From Aeromicrobium piscarium (GTDB lineage Bacteria > Actinomycetota > Actinomycetes > Propionibacteriales > Nocardioidaceae): a stretch of 46,032 nt of DNA. The position numbers and the translations under genes are program-made. Under the pieces are notes generated by a model. The model saw only the letters and a program-made list of their open reading frames with translations. It was not told where the DNA came from and searched no databases. Of this stretch, positions 28,386-37,900 are shown piece after piece. The stretch lies in NCBI RefSeq assembly GCF_007421815.1, contig NZ_VLNT01000019.1, positions 1 to 46,032 of the forward strand, in the 5' to 3' direction. Positions within the stretch are counted from its first letter, which is position 1. Each line of letters opens with the position of its first letter.

Positions 28386-31045
28386 TGGCGTTCGCCGAGC
28401 AGCGCGGTGAGCTCGGTGCGCGAACGCACGTCGAGAGCCCGGTAGACATGGGTGAGCCGGAGCTCGACGGTGCGCACCGACACGTAGAGGCGTTCGGCGA
28501 TCTCGCGATTGCGCAGCCCTTCGCGCACCAGCGAGACGATCTCCCGCTCCGCCGCGGACAGACTCTCCAGGGGCGAGGCGGGGGCGGCAGCGGCAGGTTC
28601 GCGGTACGGCCGCAGCCGCAGGTGGGCCGCCCAGCCGCTGGCGCCGATCGCGTCGAAGATCGTCGCGGCATTCGCGGCGGTCCGCTGTGCCTCGGACGTG
28701 CGCCCGACCTCGGCCTGGCGGTCCGCGAGGCAGACCAGGCTGCGGGCACCTTCGTAGGAGTGCAGCGAGGACTCGGCGAGGGAGGCGATGTGCTCGGCCA
28801 GGAGCGTCACCGCCGCCTCGGCCGACACCAGCCCCTTGACCCTGGCCAGCACATGGTCGCCCCACCGACTCGGATGGGTGGCCAGCAGGCGTTCCAACGA
28901 GGTGACGGCGCGGCGAGCCTCGCTCGCTCGACCCGTGAGCAGACAGGCCTCCACGTAGTCGCCCCAGTGGCGCAGCAGGCTCGGATGAGGCACTTCATGG
29001 CTCAGGACCGTCACCGCGCGCAGATCCGCGACGGCCGACTCGGGGTCTCCGGTCATCAGATGGATGGCGCCGCGCAGTGCCAGGGCGGTGGCGCGGTTGG
29101 CCGGATGGCTCTCGTGGGCCGCGAGCTCCAGGCAACGGGCGATCGCCTCATGGGCGGCACCGATATCGCCGGTGATGTAGTGATGCCAGGCCGCGACGAG
29201 ATCGGTCGTCGAGGAGTCGTGCCGGATCCAGGGCGGGTCCGCTGCCCACAGCTCGATGGCGCGCCGTGCCGCCGTGAAATCCCCGGCGGACAGTTCGTTG
29301 CGCACGCCGATGAGATGTGCCACGGTCACCAGCGACCGCTCCCGGAGGCCCGGGTGGTGCAGCATCGTCGTCAACAGGCGACGAGCACGGGTGTACTCCT
29401 CGCGCAGGCTCGCGGCATGGGCGCGCAGCACGAGGGCCTCGGGAGGGTCGGTGGTTCGCCTCGGTCGGACCGGACGGCCGCGGCGGCCGTCCAGGGCATC
29501 GGCGACGTCCTCCAGGGCGTCCCGGATGTCGCTGAGCCGCGGATGGATCGTCAGCCGCTCGCTCGCCGTGAGCGCCGACCGCGCCGAAGCGAGCTCGAAC
29601 CTGGAGAGATGGCCGGCAGCGAGGATGAGACTCAGCCGCGAGGCGTCATCGGGATAGACATCGCCGTGGAGCGCGGTGGTCGCCTCCACTTCCTCGTCGT
29701 ACATGCGTTGACCGGAGACCAGCGTCGCCGTCAGCTCGGCGGTGGCGAGCGCCAACTCGGTGGTGGGGCTCAGCTGCTGGGCGCGGGCCCACTGCGTGTA
29801 ACGAGCCGCGAGCGCGCTCTCACCCGCGCGCTGCAGGACCCAGACGAGCCGAGCCTGGGCCTGTTCGGAGCCGTTCGGATGCTGACGGAGCCGCGCGTAC
29901 CCGCTCTCGGCGAGCTCGACGGCCATCCGCAGCTGGCCGGCCTCGGCGGCGTCAGCGGCGGCCTCGAGCAGCTCCGGGACCACAGCCGGCGATGAGCTGA
30001 GGAACCCGCGGTGCCAGCTCGCCAGCTCGGGCGAGACCGGGCCGAGCCGCTCGGCGAGCGTGGCGTGGCGGGAGATGCGGTCCGCGCGACGCGAGCGACG
30101 CAGGAGGGCGGCTCGGAGGTTCTGATCCTCCATGCTCACGTGATCGCCGTGCAAGGTGAGCACTCCCTCGTCGATCAGTTCCGCCACGAGCTCCTCGGCA
30201 CCGGTCATCTCCACCAGTGCGTCCAGGGGACAGGCCGGTCCCAGCGCGGTGGTCAGCAGGACCTCGTGTTCTCTCGGAGACACGGCGGCGGTGAGACGAG
30301 GGACGACATCGTCGAGCTCTGGTGACCACCGCATGGGTAGGCAGAGTGGGCGGTGTCCTTGGCGCTGGTGGTGGTCGAGGGTGCTCAACTGATGCAGCAG
30401 GACCGCGGGATGGCCGCCGGAATAGTCGAGCAGCAGCCGTCCCGTCGTCGTGTCGACCGGGCCGGTCTCGCGCAGGAGGCGTTCCGCGGCGTCGGCGCTC
30501 AACTGCCCGAGCCGGATCGAGGACAGGCTGTCCATGCCCGCAGGAACGGCGGTGACGGAGGCGATCACCCGCACGCCGGTACCGCCCAGGTGAGCCAGCA
30601 GGACCGTCAGGATGGCGATGCTCTGGTCGTCCATGACGTCGAGGTCGTCGATGAGGACGAGGGTCGGCGGCAGACGGAGACCTCCGAGGACGTCGAGTAC
30701 GTCGTGGGCCGCGGCGTAGAGGCCGCCGTCGGTGACATGCCGCAGCGACAGATGGTGACCGAGCTGATGGGCCATCTCCGGGTGCAGGGCGCTGACGACG
30801 GCGTCGATCCCCGACAAGGCGAACTCGTGCTCGGAGGCCACGGCACGTACCCACAGCGCCTCGTGGTCGCGCGCCAGCGTCCGCAGGATATGGCTCTTGC
30901 CGAGACCGTGCTCGCCGACGAGCAGTGTGGCCCCCTCGGTCTCGTCCGCGACGATGCTGCTGAGATGCTCCGCCGCGACGTCAGGACTCAGCGCTGTGAC
31001 ACCGTGGCTCTTCGCCCCTGCCACCGGGGCACTCCGCTCGAACAT
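28373..31045 (-). CDS. LAL-type LuxR-family regulator (large ATP-binding)
   Basis: The 890-residue protein begins with an AAA/STAND ATPase module: Walker A GEHGLGKS (44-51) and Walker B LVLIDDLDV, followed by about 500 residues of TPR-like helices. It ends with a LuxR helix-turn-helix (SLSAAEREIVSLVREGLRNR then VSVRTVELRLTHVYRALDV). LAL regulators are actinobacterial transcription activators, often of secondary metabolism or polysaccharide genes. ATG 31045 has a G-rich SD. It ends inside the 3' end of the convergent GT2 gene by 13 nt, so the two are tightly packed and it may control the polysaccharide locus. Confidence 0.9.
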   Translation of the reverse strand: MFERSAPVAGAKSHGVTALSPDVAAEHLSSIVADETEGATLLVGEHGLGKSHILRTLARDHEALWVRAVASEHEFALSGIDAVVSALHPEMAHQLGHHLSLRHVTDGGLYAAAHDVLDVLGGLRLPPTLVLIDDLDVMDDQSIAILTVLLAHLGGTGVRVIASVTAVPAGMDSLSSIRLGQLSADAAERLLRETGPVDTTTGRLLLDYSGGHPAVLLHQLSTLDHHQRQGHRPLCLPMRWSPELDDVVPRLTAAVSPREHEVLLTTALGPACPLDALVEMTGAEELVAELIDEGVLTLHGDHVSMEDQNLRAALLRRSRRADRISRHATLAERLGPVSPELASWHRGFLSSSPAVVPELLEAAADAAEAGQLRMAVELAESGYARLRQHPNGSEQAQARLVWVLQRAGESALAARYTQWARAQQLSPTTELALATAELTATLVSGQRMYDEEVEATTALHGDVYPDDASRLSLILAAGHLSRFELASARSALTASERLTIHPRLSDIRDALEDVADALDGRRGRPVRPRRTTDPPEALVLRAHAASLREEYTRARRLLTTMLHHPGLRERSLVTVAHLIGVRNELSAGDFTAARRAIELWAADPPWIRHDSSTTDLVAAWHHYITGDIGAAHEAIARCLELAAHESHPANRATALALRGAIHLMTGDPESAVADLRAVTVLSHEVPHPSLLRHWGDYVEACLLTGRASEARRAVTSLERLLATHPSRWGDHVLARVKGLVSAEAAVTLLAEHIASLAESSLHSYEGARSLVCLADRQAEVGRTSEAQRTAANAATIFDAIGASGWAAHLRLRPYREPAAAAPASPLESLSAAEREIVSLVREGLRNREIAERLYVSVRTVELRLTHVYRALDVRSRTELTALLGERHQAA

Positions 31046-31070
31046 CGAACCCCCAGACGCCCCCTCCCAC

Positions 31071-31084
31071 CGGTGATATCACCG
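31071..31084. promoter_or_regulatory. Perfect 14-bp palindrome upstream of the LAL gene
   Basis: CGGTGATATCACCG is a perfect palindrome 26 nt upstream of the LAL regulator start. It stands alone in an otherwise non-repetitive 155-bp gap between the LAL gene and the metS gene. LuxR-type HTH dimers bind such short symmetrical sites, so it may be an autoregulatory operator. Confidence 0.5.
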
Positions 31085-31153
31085 AAGGGACGCGGAATCC
31101 CAGGGGCGAGGGGCAGAACCATCCGAAGGAGTCGTCCGGCTAGTCAGCCGGTG

Positions 31154-31181
31154 ATGGCCCGGGGGCTACGGTTCGGGCCAT
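31154..31181 (-). terminator. Hairpin downstream of the NSS transporter operon
   Basis: ATGGCCCG (31154-31161) and CGGGCCAT (31174-31181) form a perfect 8-bp stem with a 12-nt loop, beginning 20 nt after the metS stop on the minus strand. A second small stem, CGGCT/AGCCG, lies just beyond (about 31136-31149). There is no clear T-run. It probably ends or stabilises the transporter transcript. Confidence 0.5.
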
Positions 31182-31200
31182 GTCTCACTGGTGCGGTCGG

Positions 31201-31308
31201 TCAGTCACCGAGATCGGGGTGGCGACGCAATCGGACGATACTCCACGCGAGACCGCCCCAGAAGAACACGATCGCGAGGATCATGACGACGATGGCGATG
31301 GGGGTCAT
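31201..31308 (-). CDS. metS: MetS-like small subunit of an NSS transporter
   Basis: A 35-residue single-helix membrane protein, MTPIAIVVMILAIVFFWGGL followed by AWSIVRLRRHPD. It matches the MetS/NSS small-subunit pattern: a short extracellular start, one hydrophobic helix with WGGL, then an Arg-rich cytoplasmic tail. In Corynebacterium MetP needs MetS for methionine and alanine uptake. The ATG overlaps the stop of the transporter gene (ATGA), so the pair is co-translated. A GGAGG SD lies a few bases upstream of the start. Confidence 0.9.
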   Translation of the reverse strand: MTPIAIVVMILAIVFFWGGLAWSIVRLRRHPDLGD

Positions 31309-32876
31309 GATGCGCCTCCGTTGCGGCTGGTGCTGCGGGCGTTCTCGACCTCGCGGGCGAGCTCGGTCGTGTCGTCGGGAGCGAAGTCCTCGGTGTCCTC
31401 GCGCCGGTAGCGCCGGTAGCTCATCGCGAAGGAGAAGACGGCGACAGCGGCGATGACGCCCCAGCCGGCGACGCCCAGGTACCAGCCCGGGAAGCCGCCG
31501 TAGCCGTCGGTGGCGTACGACCAGGCTCCCGTCACCAGGACGGCGGCCAGGATGACGGGCGAGACGAAGCGGATCATGACGCTCCACAGCGGCCCGACGT
31601 GCAGGCTGCCTCCGGCATTGAGATGGGCGGCCAGCCGGGGTGTCGACCGGGCGACCCAGGCGACGAGCAGCAGCGTCAGCACCGCAGAGGTGACGACGCC
31701 GATGTTGTTGATGAAGGCGTCGATGACGTCGAGCGTGTTGACGCCGGTCGTCGTCGCGAAGAGCAGCACCGAGGGGATCGCGGCGCCGATACCGACGACG
31801 ATCCCGGCCTTGGCGGGGGTCCACCCGGTCTTGTCCTGCACGGCACCCGACACGACCTGCAGGATCGACAGCAGCGAGGTGAAACCGGCGAAGACCAGGC
31901 TGAGGAAGAACAGGACGCCGATGACGGCGCCGCCGGGCATCTCCGCCAGCAGGGTCGGGAAGGTCACGAAGGCCAGCCCGACCCCGGTGATGCCCTCCAA
32001 CTCGTCGATCGTGGTCGCCTGCTGGGCCGCGAGGAAGCCGAGGGTGGCGAAGACGCCGATGCCGGCGAGGATCTCGAAGCCGCAGTTGCCGAAGGCCACG
32101 ACGGTGCCCGAGCCGGTGAGATCCGCCTTGCGCCGCAGGTACGAGGAGTAGGTGATCATGATGCCGAAGGCGATCGAGAAGGAGAAGAAGATGTGGCCGT
32201 ACGCGGCGATCCACACCGCCGGGTCGCCGAGGGCCTCCCAGCTGGGCGTGAAGAAGGCGTTCAGGCCGTCGGCGGCGCCGTCGAGGGTGACGGCGTAGAT
32301 GACGATGGCGATGAACAGCACCACCAGGAGCGGGAGCGTGACGCGATTGGCGCGTTCCAGCCCTCGGCGGATGCCCAGCGCCATCACGGCGATCGTCACG
32401 ATCCAGACGATCAGCAGCGGCCAGAGCACCTTGCCCACGAGGTCGAGGGAGAACCCGGCGTCCGCGGCGCTCAGGAAGTCATCGAAGAAGAAGCCCGCCG
32501 CGTCGTCGCCCCAGGCCCGGGTGAAGGAGAACACGGTGAAGGCGAGGGCCCAGGCGATGACGACCGCGTAGTAGATCGCGATGACATAGCAGACGGCGAC
32601 CTGCCACCAGCCGAGCGGCTCGAGCCGGCGGTCGAGGCGTTTGAAGGCCAGCGGGGGAGCCGCCTTGAACCGATGCCCGATCGAGTAGTCGAGGAACAGG
32701 ATCGGCAGGCCGGCGGTGAGGAAGGCGATCACATAGGGGAGGAGGAAGGCGCCCCCTCCGTTCTCATAGGCGACTCCGGGGAATCGCCAGATATTGCCCA
32801 GTCCGATGGCCGAACTGACTGCCGCGACGATGAAGGCGGTCCGGCCGCCCCACGCCTCGCGCCTTACCTCGCTCAC
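31305..32876 (-). CDS. NSS-family sodium-dependent amino-acid transporter (MetP-like)
   Basis: The 523-residue protein shows the neurotransmitter:sodium symporter signature: WGGRTAFIVAAVSSAIGLGNIWRFPGVAYENGGGAFLLPY in helix 1, then YYAVVIAWAL, AYGHIFFSFSIAFGIMITYSSY and SLVFAGFTSLLSILQ, with about 12 helices in total. NSS proteins couple Na+ to amino-acid uptake. The MetS partner next door suggests a methionine or small neutral amino-acid substrate, as for MetPS. GTG 32876 was chosen over the listed upstream start because GGAGGC precedes it and WGGRTAF is then near the N-terminus. Confidence 0.93.
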   Translation of the reverse strand: MSEVRREAWGGRTAFIVAAVSSAIGLGNIWRFPGVAYENGGGAFLLPYVIAFLTAGLPILFLDYSIGHRFKAAPPLAFKRLDRRLEPLGWWQVAVCYVIAIYYAVVIAWALAFTVFSFTRAWGDDAAGFFFDDFLSAADAGFSLDLVGKVLWPLLIVWIVTIAVMALGIRRGLERANRVTLPLLVVLFIAIVIYAVTLDGAADGLNAFFTPSWEALGDPAVWIAAYGHIFFSFSIAFGIMITYSSYLRRKADLTGSGTVVAFGNCGFEILAGIGVFATLGFLAAQQATTIDELEGITGVGLAFVTFPTLLAEMPGGAVIGVLFFLSLVFAGFTSLLSILQVVSGAVQDKTGWTPAKAGIVVGIGAAIPSVLLFATTTGVNTLDVIDAFINNIGVVTSAVLTLLLVAWVARSTPRLAAHLNAGGSLHVGPLWSVMIRFVSPVILAAVLVTGAWSYATDGYGGFPGWYLGVAGWGVIAAVAVFSFAMSYRRYRREDTEDFAPDDTTELAREVENARSTSRNGGAS

Positions 32877-33005
32877 GATCCGCCTCCTCGTCGACGAGCT
32901 GTCAGGACACGCTAACCGATGGCGACGCGCCGCGCCCATCGTGTGACAGCCCGCCCGTCACCGACGTGAAGGCGCCGTGAAACCACCGTCCACGACGATC
33001 GGTCC

Positions 33006-33986
33006 ATGACCACCGCATCCCACGAACTCGCGGTCCACGCGACCGGCCTCGTGAAGACCTTCGGCTCGACGCGCGCCGTCGACGGCGTCGACCTCGACGT
33101 GCGGCGCGGCGAGATCTTCGGTGTCCTCGGCCCGAACGGGGCCGGCAAGACGACGACCATGAAGATGCTCGCCACCCTGCTGTCGATCGACGGCGGTGCA
33201 GCGGAGATCTTCGGCCACGATGTCCGCCGCGAGCCTCACATCATCCGTCAGCTGCTGGGCGTCACCGGCCAGTACGCATCGGTCGACGAGAATCTCACCG
33301 CGACCGAGAATCTCCGGCTCTTCGCGCGCCTGCAGGGCATCCGCTCCCGCCAGGCCCGCGCGCGGGCGGCGGAGCTCCTTGAGCAGTTCGGCCTCACCGA
33401 GGCCGCGGACCGGCCGATCGCCCAGTTCTCCGGCGGGATGCGCCGCCGGCTCGACCTGGCCGCGAGCCTCATCACCCGGCCGCCGTTGATCTTCCTCGAC
33501 GAGCCGACCACCGGGCTCGACCCGCGCACCCGCGGCCAGATGTGGGAGACCATCCGCGATCTCGTGGCGAACGGCTGCACGGTGTTGCTGACCACGCAGT
33601 ATCTCGACGAGGCCGATCAGCTCGCCGACACCATCGCGGTGATCGACCGCGGACGCAAGGTCGCCGAGGGCACGCCCGATCAGCTCAAGACCCAGGTGGG
33701 CGACTCGACGCTGCAGCTGGCCCTCACATCCGGTGAGGATCTCGACCGAGCCGCCCGGATCGTCGGGGAGACGACCCGCCAGACCCCGGTCCTCTCCCCG
33801 GAACTGGCCCGGATGAACGTGCCGCTCTCGGATGCCGATGATGCCGCCGAGGTGCTGATCGCGCTGCGTCAGGCGGACGTGAGCATCACATCGGTCTCCG
33901 TGCAGAAGCCCACCTTGGACGAGGTCTTCCTCGCGCTCACCGGCCACGACACCGCTACCGACGATGATCACGAGGAGGCTGCGTGA
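33006..33986 (+). CDS. DrrA-type ABC exporter ATPase
   Basis: The 326-residue protein has Walker A GPNGAGKT (42-49), signature SGGMRRRLDLA, Walker B PPLIFLDEPTTGLDPR, the H-loop region LLTTQYLDEADQLAD, and a C-terminal extension (about 230-320) typical of the DrrA/daunorubicin-resistance ABC group. It pairs with the permease encoded next, whose ATG overlaps its stop. This type exports hydrophobic drugs, antibiotics or lipids. The gene starts 129 nt after the divergent NSS transporter gene; no strong promoter box is evident in that gap. Confidence 0.95.
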   Translation: MTTASHELAVHATGLVKTFGSTRAVDGVDLDVRRGEIFGVLGPNGAGKTTTMKMLATLLSIDGGAAEIFGHDVRREPHIIRQLLGVTGQYASVDENLTATENLRLFARLQGIRSRQARARAAELLEQFGLTEAADRPIAQFSGGMRRRLDLAASLITRPPLIFLDEPTTGLDPRTRGQMWETIRDLVANGCTVLLTTQYLDEADQLADTIAVIDRGRKVAEGTPDQLKTQVGDSTLQLALTSGEDLDRAARIVGETTRQTPVLSPELARMNVPLSDADDAAEVLIALRQADVSITSVSVQKPTLDEVFLALTGHDTATDDDHEEAA

Positions 33987-34822
33987 TGACCACGCTCGAC
34001 GTCCGTCCCGATGACGTACTCGCAGAACACGACCCGGCCCGTGAGCTGCACCCCCGGGTCAGCCTGCGCGAGACCGTGGACCAGACTTTCAGCATGGCCT
34101 GGCGGGCCCTGCTGAAGATGCGGCGCAATCCCGAGCAGCTCTTCGACGTGCTGTTCCAGCCGATCCTGTTCACCCTGATGTTCGCGTACGTCTTCGGCGG
34201 CGCGATCTCCGGCGATGTCAAGAGCTATTTGCCGCTCATGGTGCCCGGCATCCTCGCGCAGACGACCATGACGGCGTGCATGGCCACCGGCGTTCAGCTC
34301 CGCGAGGACATGGACAAGGGGGTCTTCGACCGGTTCCGGTCCCTCCCGATGGCTCGGATCGCGCCGCTGGCGGGGCCGATGGTCGCGGATCTGGTCCGCT
34401 ACACCATCGCGACAGTGCTCACACTGACGATGGGCATCGTCATGGGCTACCGGCCCGGCGGCGGCTTCGGTGGCGTCGTCGCGGCGGGACTGCTGCTCAT
34501 CATCACCGGATGGTCGCTGGCCTGGGTGTTCACCTGGGTCGGCACGATCGCCCGGTCCGCGCAGAGCGTGCAGGGCATCTCGATGATGATCATGTTCCCG
34601 CTGACCTTCCTCTCCAATGCCTTCGTGCCGACCGAGACGATGCCGTCCTGGCTGGAGGCCTTCGTGACGGTCAACCCGGTGTCGCACGTGGTCTCGGCCG
34701 CGCGCGACCTGGCCAATGACGGCGCGATCACCGGTGAGGTGGGATGGGCGCTGCTGGGCTGCGCGGTGGTGATCGCGATCTTCGCGCCACTCTCCGTCCG
34801 CTCCTATAGCCGCAAGATCTGA
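33986..34822 (+). CDS. DrrB-type ABC-2 exporter permease
   Basis: The 278-residue membrane protein has six hydrophobic segments and the DrrB/ABC-2 pattern: LLKMRRNPEQLFDVLFQPILFTLMF, LVPGILAQ-like LMVPGILAQTTM, DRFRSLPMARIAPLAGPMVAD, and the C-terminal FLSNAFVPTETMPSWLEAF with VNPVSHVVSAARDL. It forms the membrane channel for the DrrA-type ATPase. ATG 33986 overlaps the drrA stop (TGATG) and GAGGAGGC lies 8-15 nt upstream. The convergent BTAD regulator just beyond may control the pair. Confidence 0.94.
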   Translation: MTTLDVRPDDVLAEHDPARELHPRVSLRETVDQTFSMAWRALLKMRRNPEQLFDVLFQPILFTLMFAYVFGGAISGDVKSYLPLMVPGILAQTTMTACMATGVQLREDMDKGVFDRFRSLPMARIAPLAGPMVADLVRYTIATVLTLTMGIVMGYRPGGGFGGVVAAGLLLIITGWSLAWVFTWVGTIARSAQSVQGISMMIMFPLTFLSNAFVPTETMPSWLEAFVTVNPVSHVVSAARDLANDGAITGEVGWALLGCAVVIAIFAPLSVRSYSRKI

Positions 34823-34845
34823 ACGGGATCGGTGATCGAGGGCGC

Positions 34846-34935
34846 ACCGTGGTCTCGCTTCAGCGCGGCTACGCCCCTGATGCGCTGGCTCCATTGCCGC
34901 GCCCGCAGAGCGGACGGGGCTACTCGACCACCGAG
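34846..34935. repeat. Degenerate inverted repeat with CGGTGGTCGAGTAG arm
   Basis: In the 122-bp gap between the convergent drrB and BTAD genes, one arm reads CCGTGGTCTCGCTTCAGC (from 34847). The other, read on the minus strand from 34934, is CGGTGGTCGAGTAGCCCCG. The second arm resembles a palindromic repeat seen in many Micrococcales genomes from memory. The pair could fold as a loose hairpin and act as a two-way terminator, or be a remnant of a REP-like unit. Confidence 0.5.
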
Positions 34936-34944
34936 TGGCCAGGG

Positions 34945-37900
34945 TCAGGGGAGGAGCGTGAGGGTTCCGAGCTCGTCGAGCAGCTCGTCGACCGGTCGGT
35001 TCCGGCAGTCGGCGAGCTGCTCATCGAGGGCTTCACGGTCCGCCATCTCCTCGGCGACCGACCAGTCCATCGACGGGTGGGCCTGGTTGTAGCCGAAGCG
35101 GCGCGCGAGGGCCAGCAGTCGCACGGCGATATCGCGGTCGAGCCCACCGTGCGCAACCCCCCAGAGCCCGAGGCTGAAGGCCAGGCAGCCCAGCACGGGC
35201 ACGTCGATGCGGGTGCGGCCGCGTGCGAGCAGGGCCGAGAGCCGCTCGGCCGCCTCGTGGACGAGATCGAGGTCGTCGTCGGGGGTGCCGAAGCGGGCGC
35301 AGGTCACGACACAGAGCGAGAGAGCCACGAGGCTCCACGGCTCGAAGCCGGACAGCTCACGCCTGCCGGGCACCGTGACGCTGCGGTTGACCGCGAGCCC
35401 ACGTCGCATGAGACGCCTGGCCTCGTCGCCGTCCCCGCGCCGTGCCGCGATCTCGGCGCGGATGCCCTCCACGCCGGCGGCCCCGCCGAACAGGCCGTGG
35501 CCGGTGTCGGCGAGCTCGTCGATGACGGCCCCGGCCCGATCGATCCGGCCGTCGGCGACGTGGGCGATCGCGATGTTGAGCCGCAGCCGCGCGGCATCGT
35601 CCTCGGCGTACAGCCGACTCAGTGGGCCGACGGCGAGCTCGGCGTCGAGCACGGCCTCCTGGCGTCGTCCCAACTGCATGAGCAACTGGGACCGGAAAGC
35701 ACGCATGGTCGCTGGAAGCCACGGGCCGTCGGTGTCCGGGCACAGACCGACGGCCGATGACGCCGCCCGGAGCGCCCCGTCGAGGTCACCGGAGTTCTCG
35801 CGCAGGTGAGCTAGCCAGCGGAGGGCACGTAGCCGGGTGTGGAGATCAGCGTCCTCGCTCAACCGGGTCAGCACCGTCAACGCGTCCTCATCGGTGGCCG
35901 TGACCAGGGCCAGGACGGCGTGGACGTCGCCGGCCAGCTGCGGGTCGTCGCCCGGGCCCAGTGCCGTCAGTTTGAGGGTCGCCGGGTGTGTTGCGCCGTC
36001 GCCGCGCATCGCGGCCGCCAGGACGATCGCCGAGAGCACCCGCCGCATGGCGTGCTGCTCGGCCGGGGTCTCGTCGTATTCGGTCATGAGGGGAGCCACC
36101 CGGTCCAGGTAGACCAGGAGCCGGCGATAGCCGTCGGTGATCTCCCAGTACCTCATGAGGCTCGCCGCGAGACCGAGCACGGCGGGCACGTCCCCGGCGT
36201 CGATCGCCACGCGCAGCTCGTTGGAGAGGTTCGCCTCCTCGGCACGCATCGCGTCCACCGCTTCGATCTGACCTGGGCCGATCAGTCGTCCTTGCAGCTC
36301 GCGACTGCGGCCGATTGCCCAGGCGCGCAGCCTCGCCTGTGTCACCTCGCGCTCGCCGCTCTCGGTGAGCCGGTCCCGGCCGAACTCGCGCACGGTCTCC
36401 AGCATCCGGTACCGCACGCCGGTGTCCTCGTGCACGGTCAGCAGCGAGTGATCCACGAGAGCCTCGACGACGGCCACCGCGTCGTCGCCGAGCAGGTGCT
36501 CGGCCCCGTCGAGCGTGAACCCGTCGTGGAAGACCGAGAGCCTTCGCAGGGCCGCGCGCTCGCGGTCGTCCAGCAGGTTCCACGACCAGTCGATGACCGC
36601 GAGCAGGGTCTGGTGACGTTCCGGGGCCGCGGTCGATCCGCCGCGCAGCAGCGCGAATCGGTGGTCGAGACGGTCCAACACGTCCCGCACCGACATGGCC
36701 CGCACACGGGCCGCGGCCAGCTCGATGGCGAGGGGGAGGCCGTCGAGACGCCGCACCAGCTGGGTCACCGTCTCCCCGTCGAGGACGACGCCGGGTCGTG
36801 CGGCGCGGGCACGCTCGCTGAACAACGAGATCGCATCGGAAGGTGAGAGCTCGCCGAGCGCGTAGACCCGCTCGGCGCGGATGCCCAGCGGCGAGCGTGA
36901 GGTGGTGAGCACGGTGAGGTCGCGGGTATTGGCCACCAGCGTGGCGACGAGGTCGGCGACCGCGCCGATGATCTGCTCGCAGTTGTCAAGGATCAGCAGG
37001 GTGGGCGCCGAGCCGAGGTTCTCCAGTACCCGGGCGGCCAGGTCCATACCGCGGGTGCCGGTGCCACCGGAGGTCTCGCGGATGCCCAGGGCGGCGCCCA
37101 GCGTGGGCAGCAGTCCTGCCTCGGTGACGACACCGACGAGCTCGATGAAGTGCACGACCGGCTGCTCGGCGCCGTGGCCCAGGATGTGCGCCAGCCGTGT
37201 CTTGCCCAGTCCGCCGGCGCCCAGGATCGTGGTGACCCGGGAGACGTGCAACAGCTCCCGCAGTCGTGCCACGTCCGCGTCGCGGCCGATGAGGGAGGTG
37301 GCGTCGTACAGGAGGCCGTCGCGGACGGGGCGATCGGCCGCGAGAAGCTCGCCGTGGAGCCGGCGGAGCGTCTCGCCCGGGTCCGTGCCGAGTCGCTCCG
37401 CCAGGCCCCGGCGGTACTGCTCGTAGCGTTCGAGTGCCGCGGGCGGTCCGTGCTCGGTCGCGACCGAGCGCAGCAGCGCGGTCAGGACCCGTTCGTCGCC
37501 GTGGTCTCGGGCGTACTCGGCTTCCAGGAGCGGTACCGCCGCCTGGTGTTCCCCGAGCGCGGACAGGCTCAGCGCAAGGACCCGGGTGGCCTCGCGGATG
37601 GCCCGAGCGGCCTGCTCGCGCAACCGACCGAGCGGGCCGTCGTCCTCGACCCCGATCTCGGTGTCCGCCAGCGTGGTGGCGATATCGCGTGCCCGGGTCC
37701 AGTCGCCGTCGTTCATCGCCCGTGTCGCCTCACGGCCGCGTTCCACCACGACGAGCGCGTCGATGTGCTCGGCCGGAAGGGTCAGCCGGTAGCCGGACTC
37801 CGTGCGGACGACGGCATCGGTCCCGGTGATGCGGCGGGTGCGCGAGACCACCACCTGCAACGCCTTGTGCGGGTCCGCGGGCGGCTCGTCGGGCCACAGG

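Noticed and set aside
32958..33971. 337-aa minus-strand frame opposite drrA
   Set aside because: Shadow of a gene with intact Walker A, Walker B and signature motifs on the plus strand.
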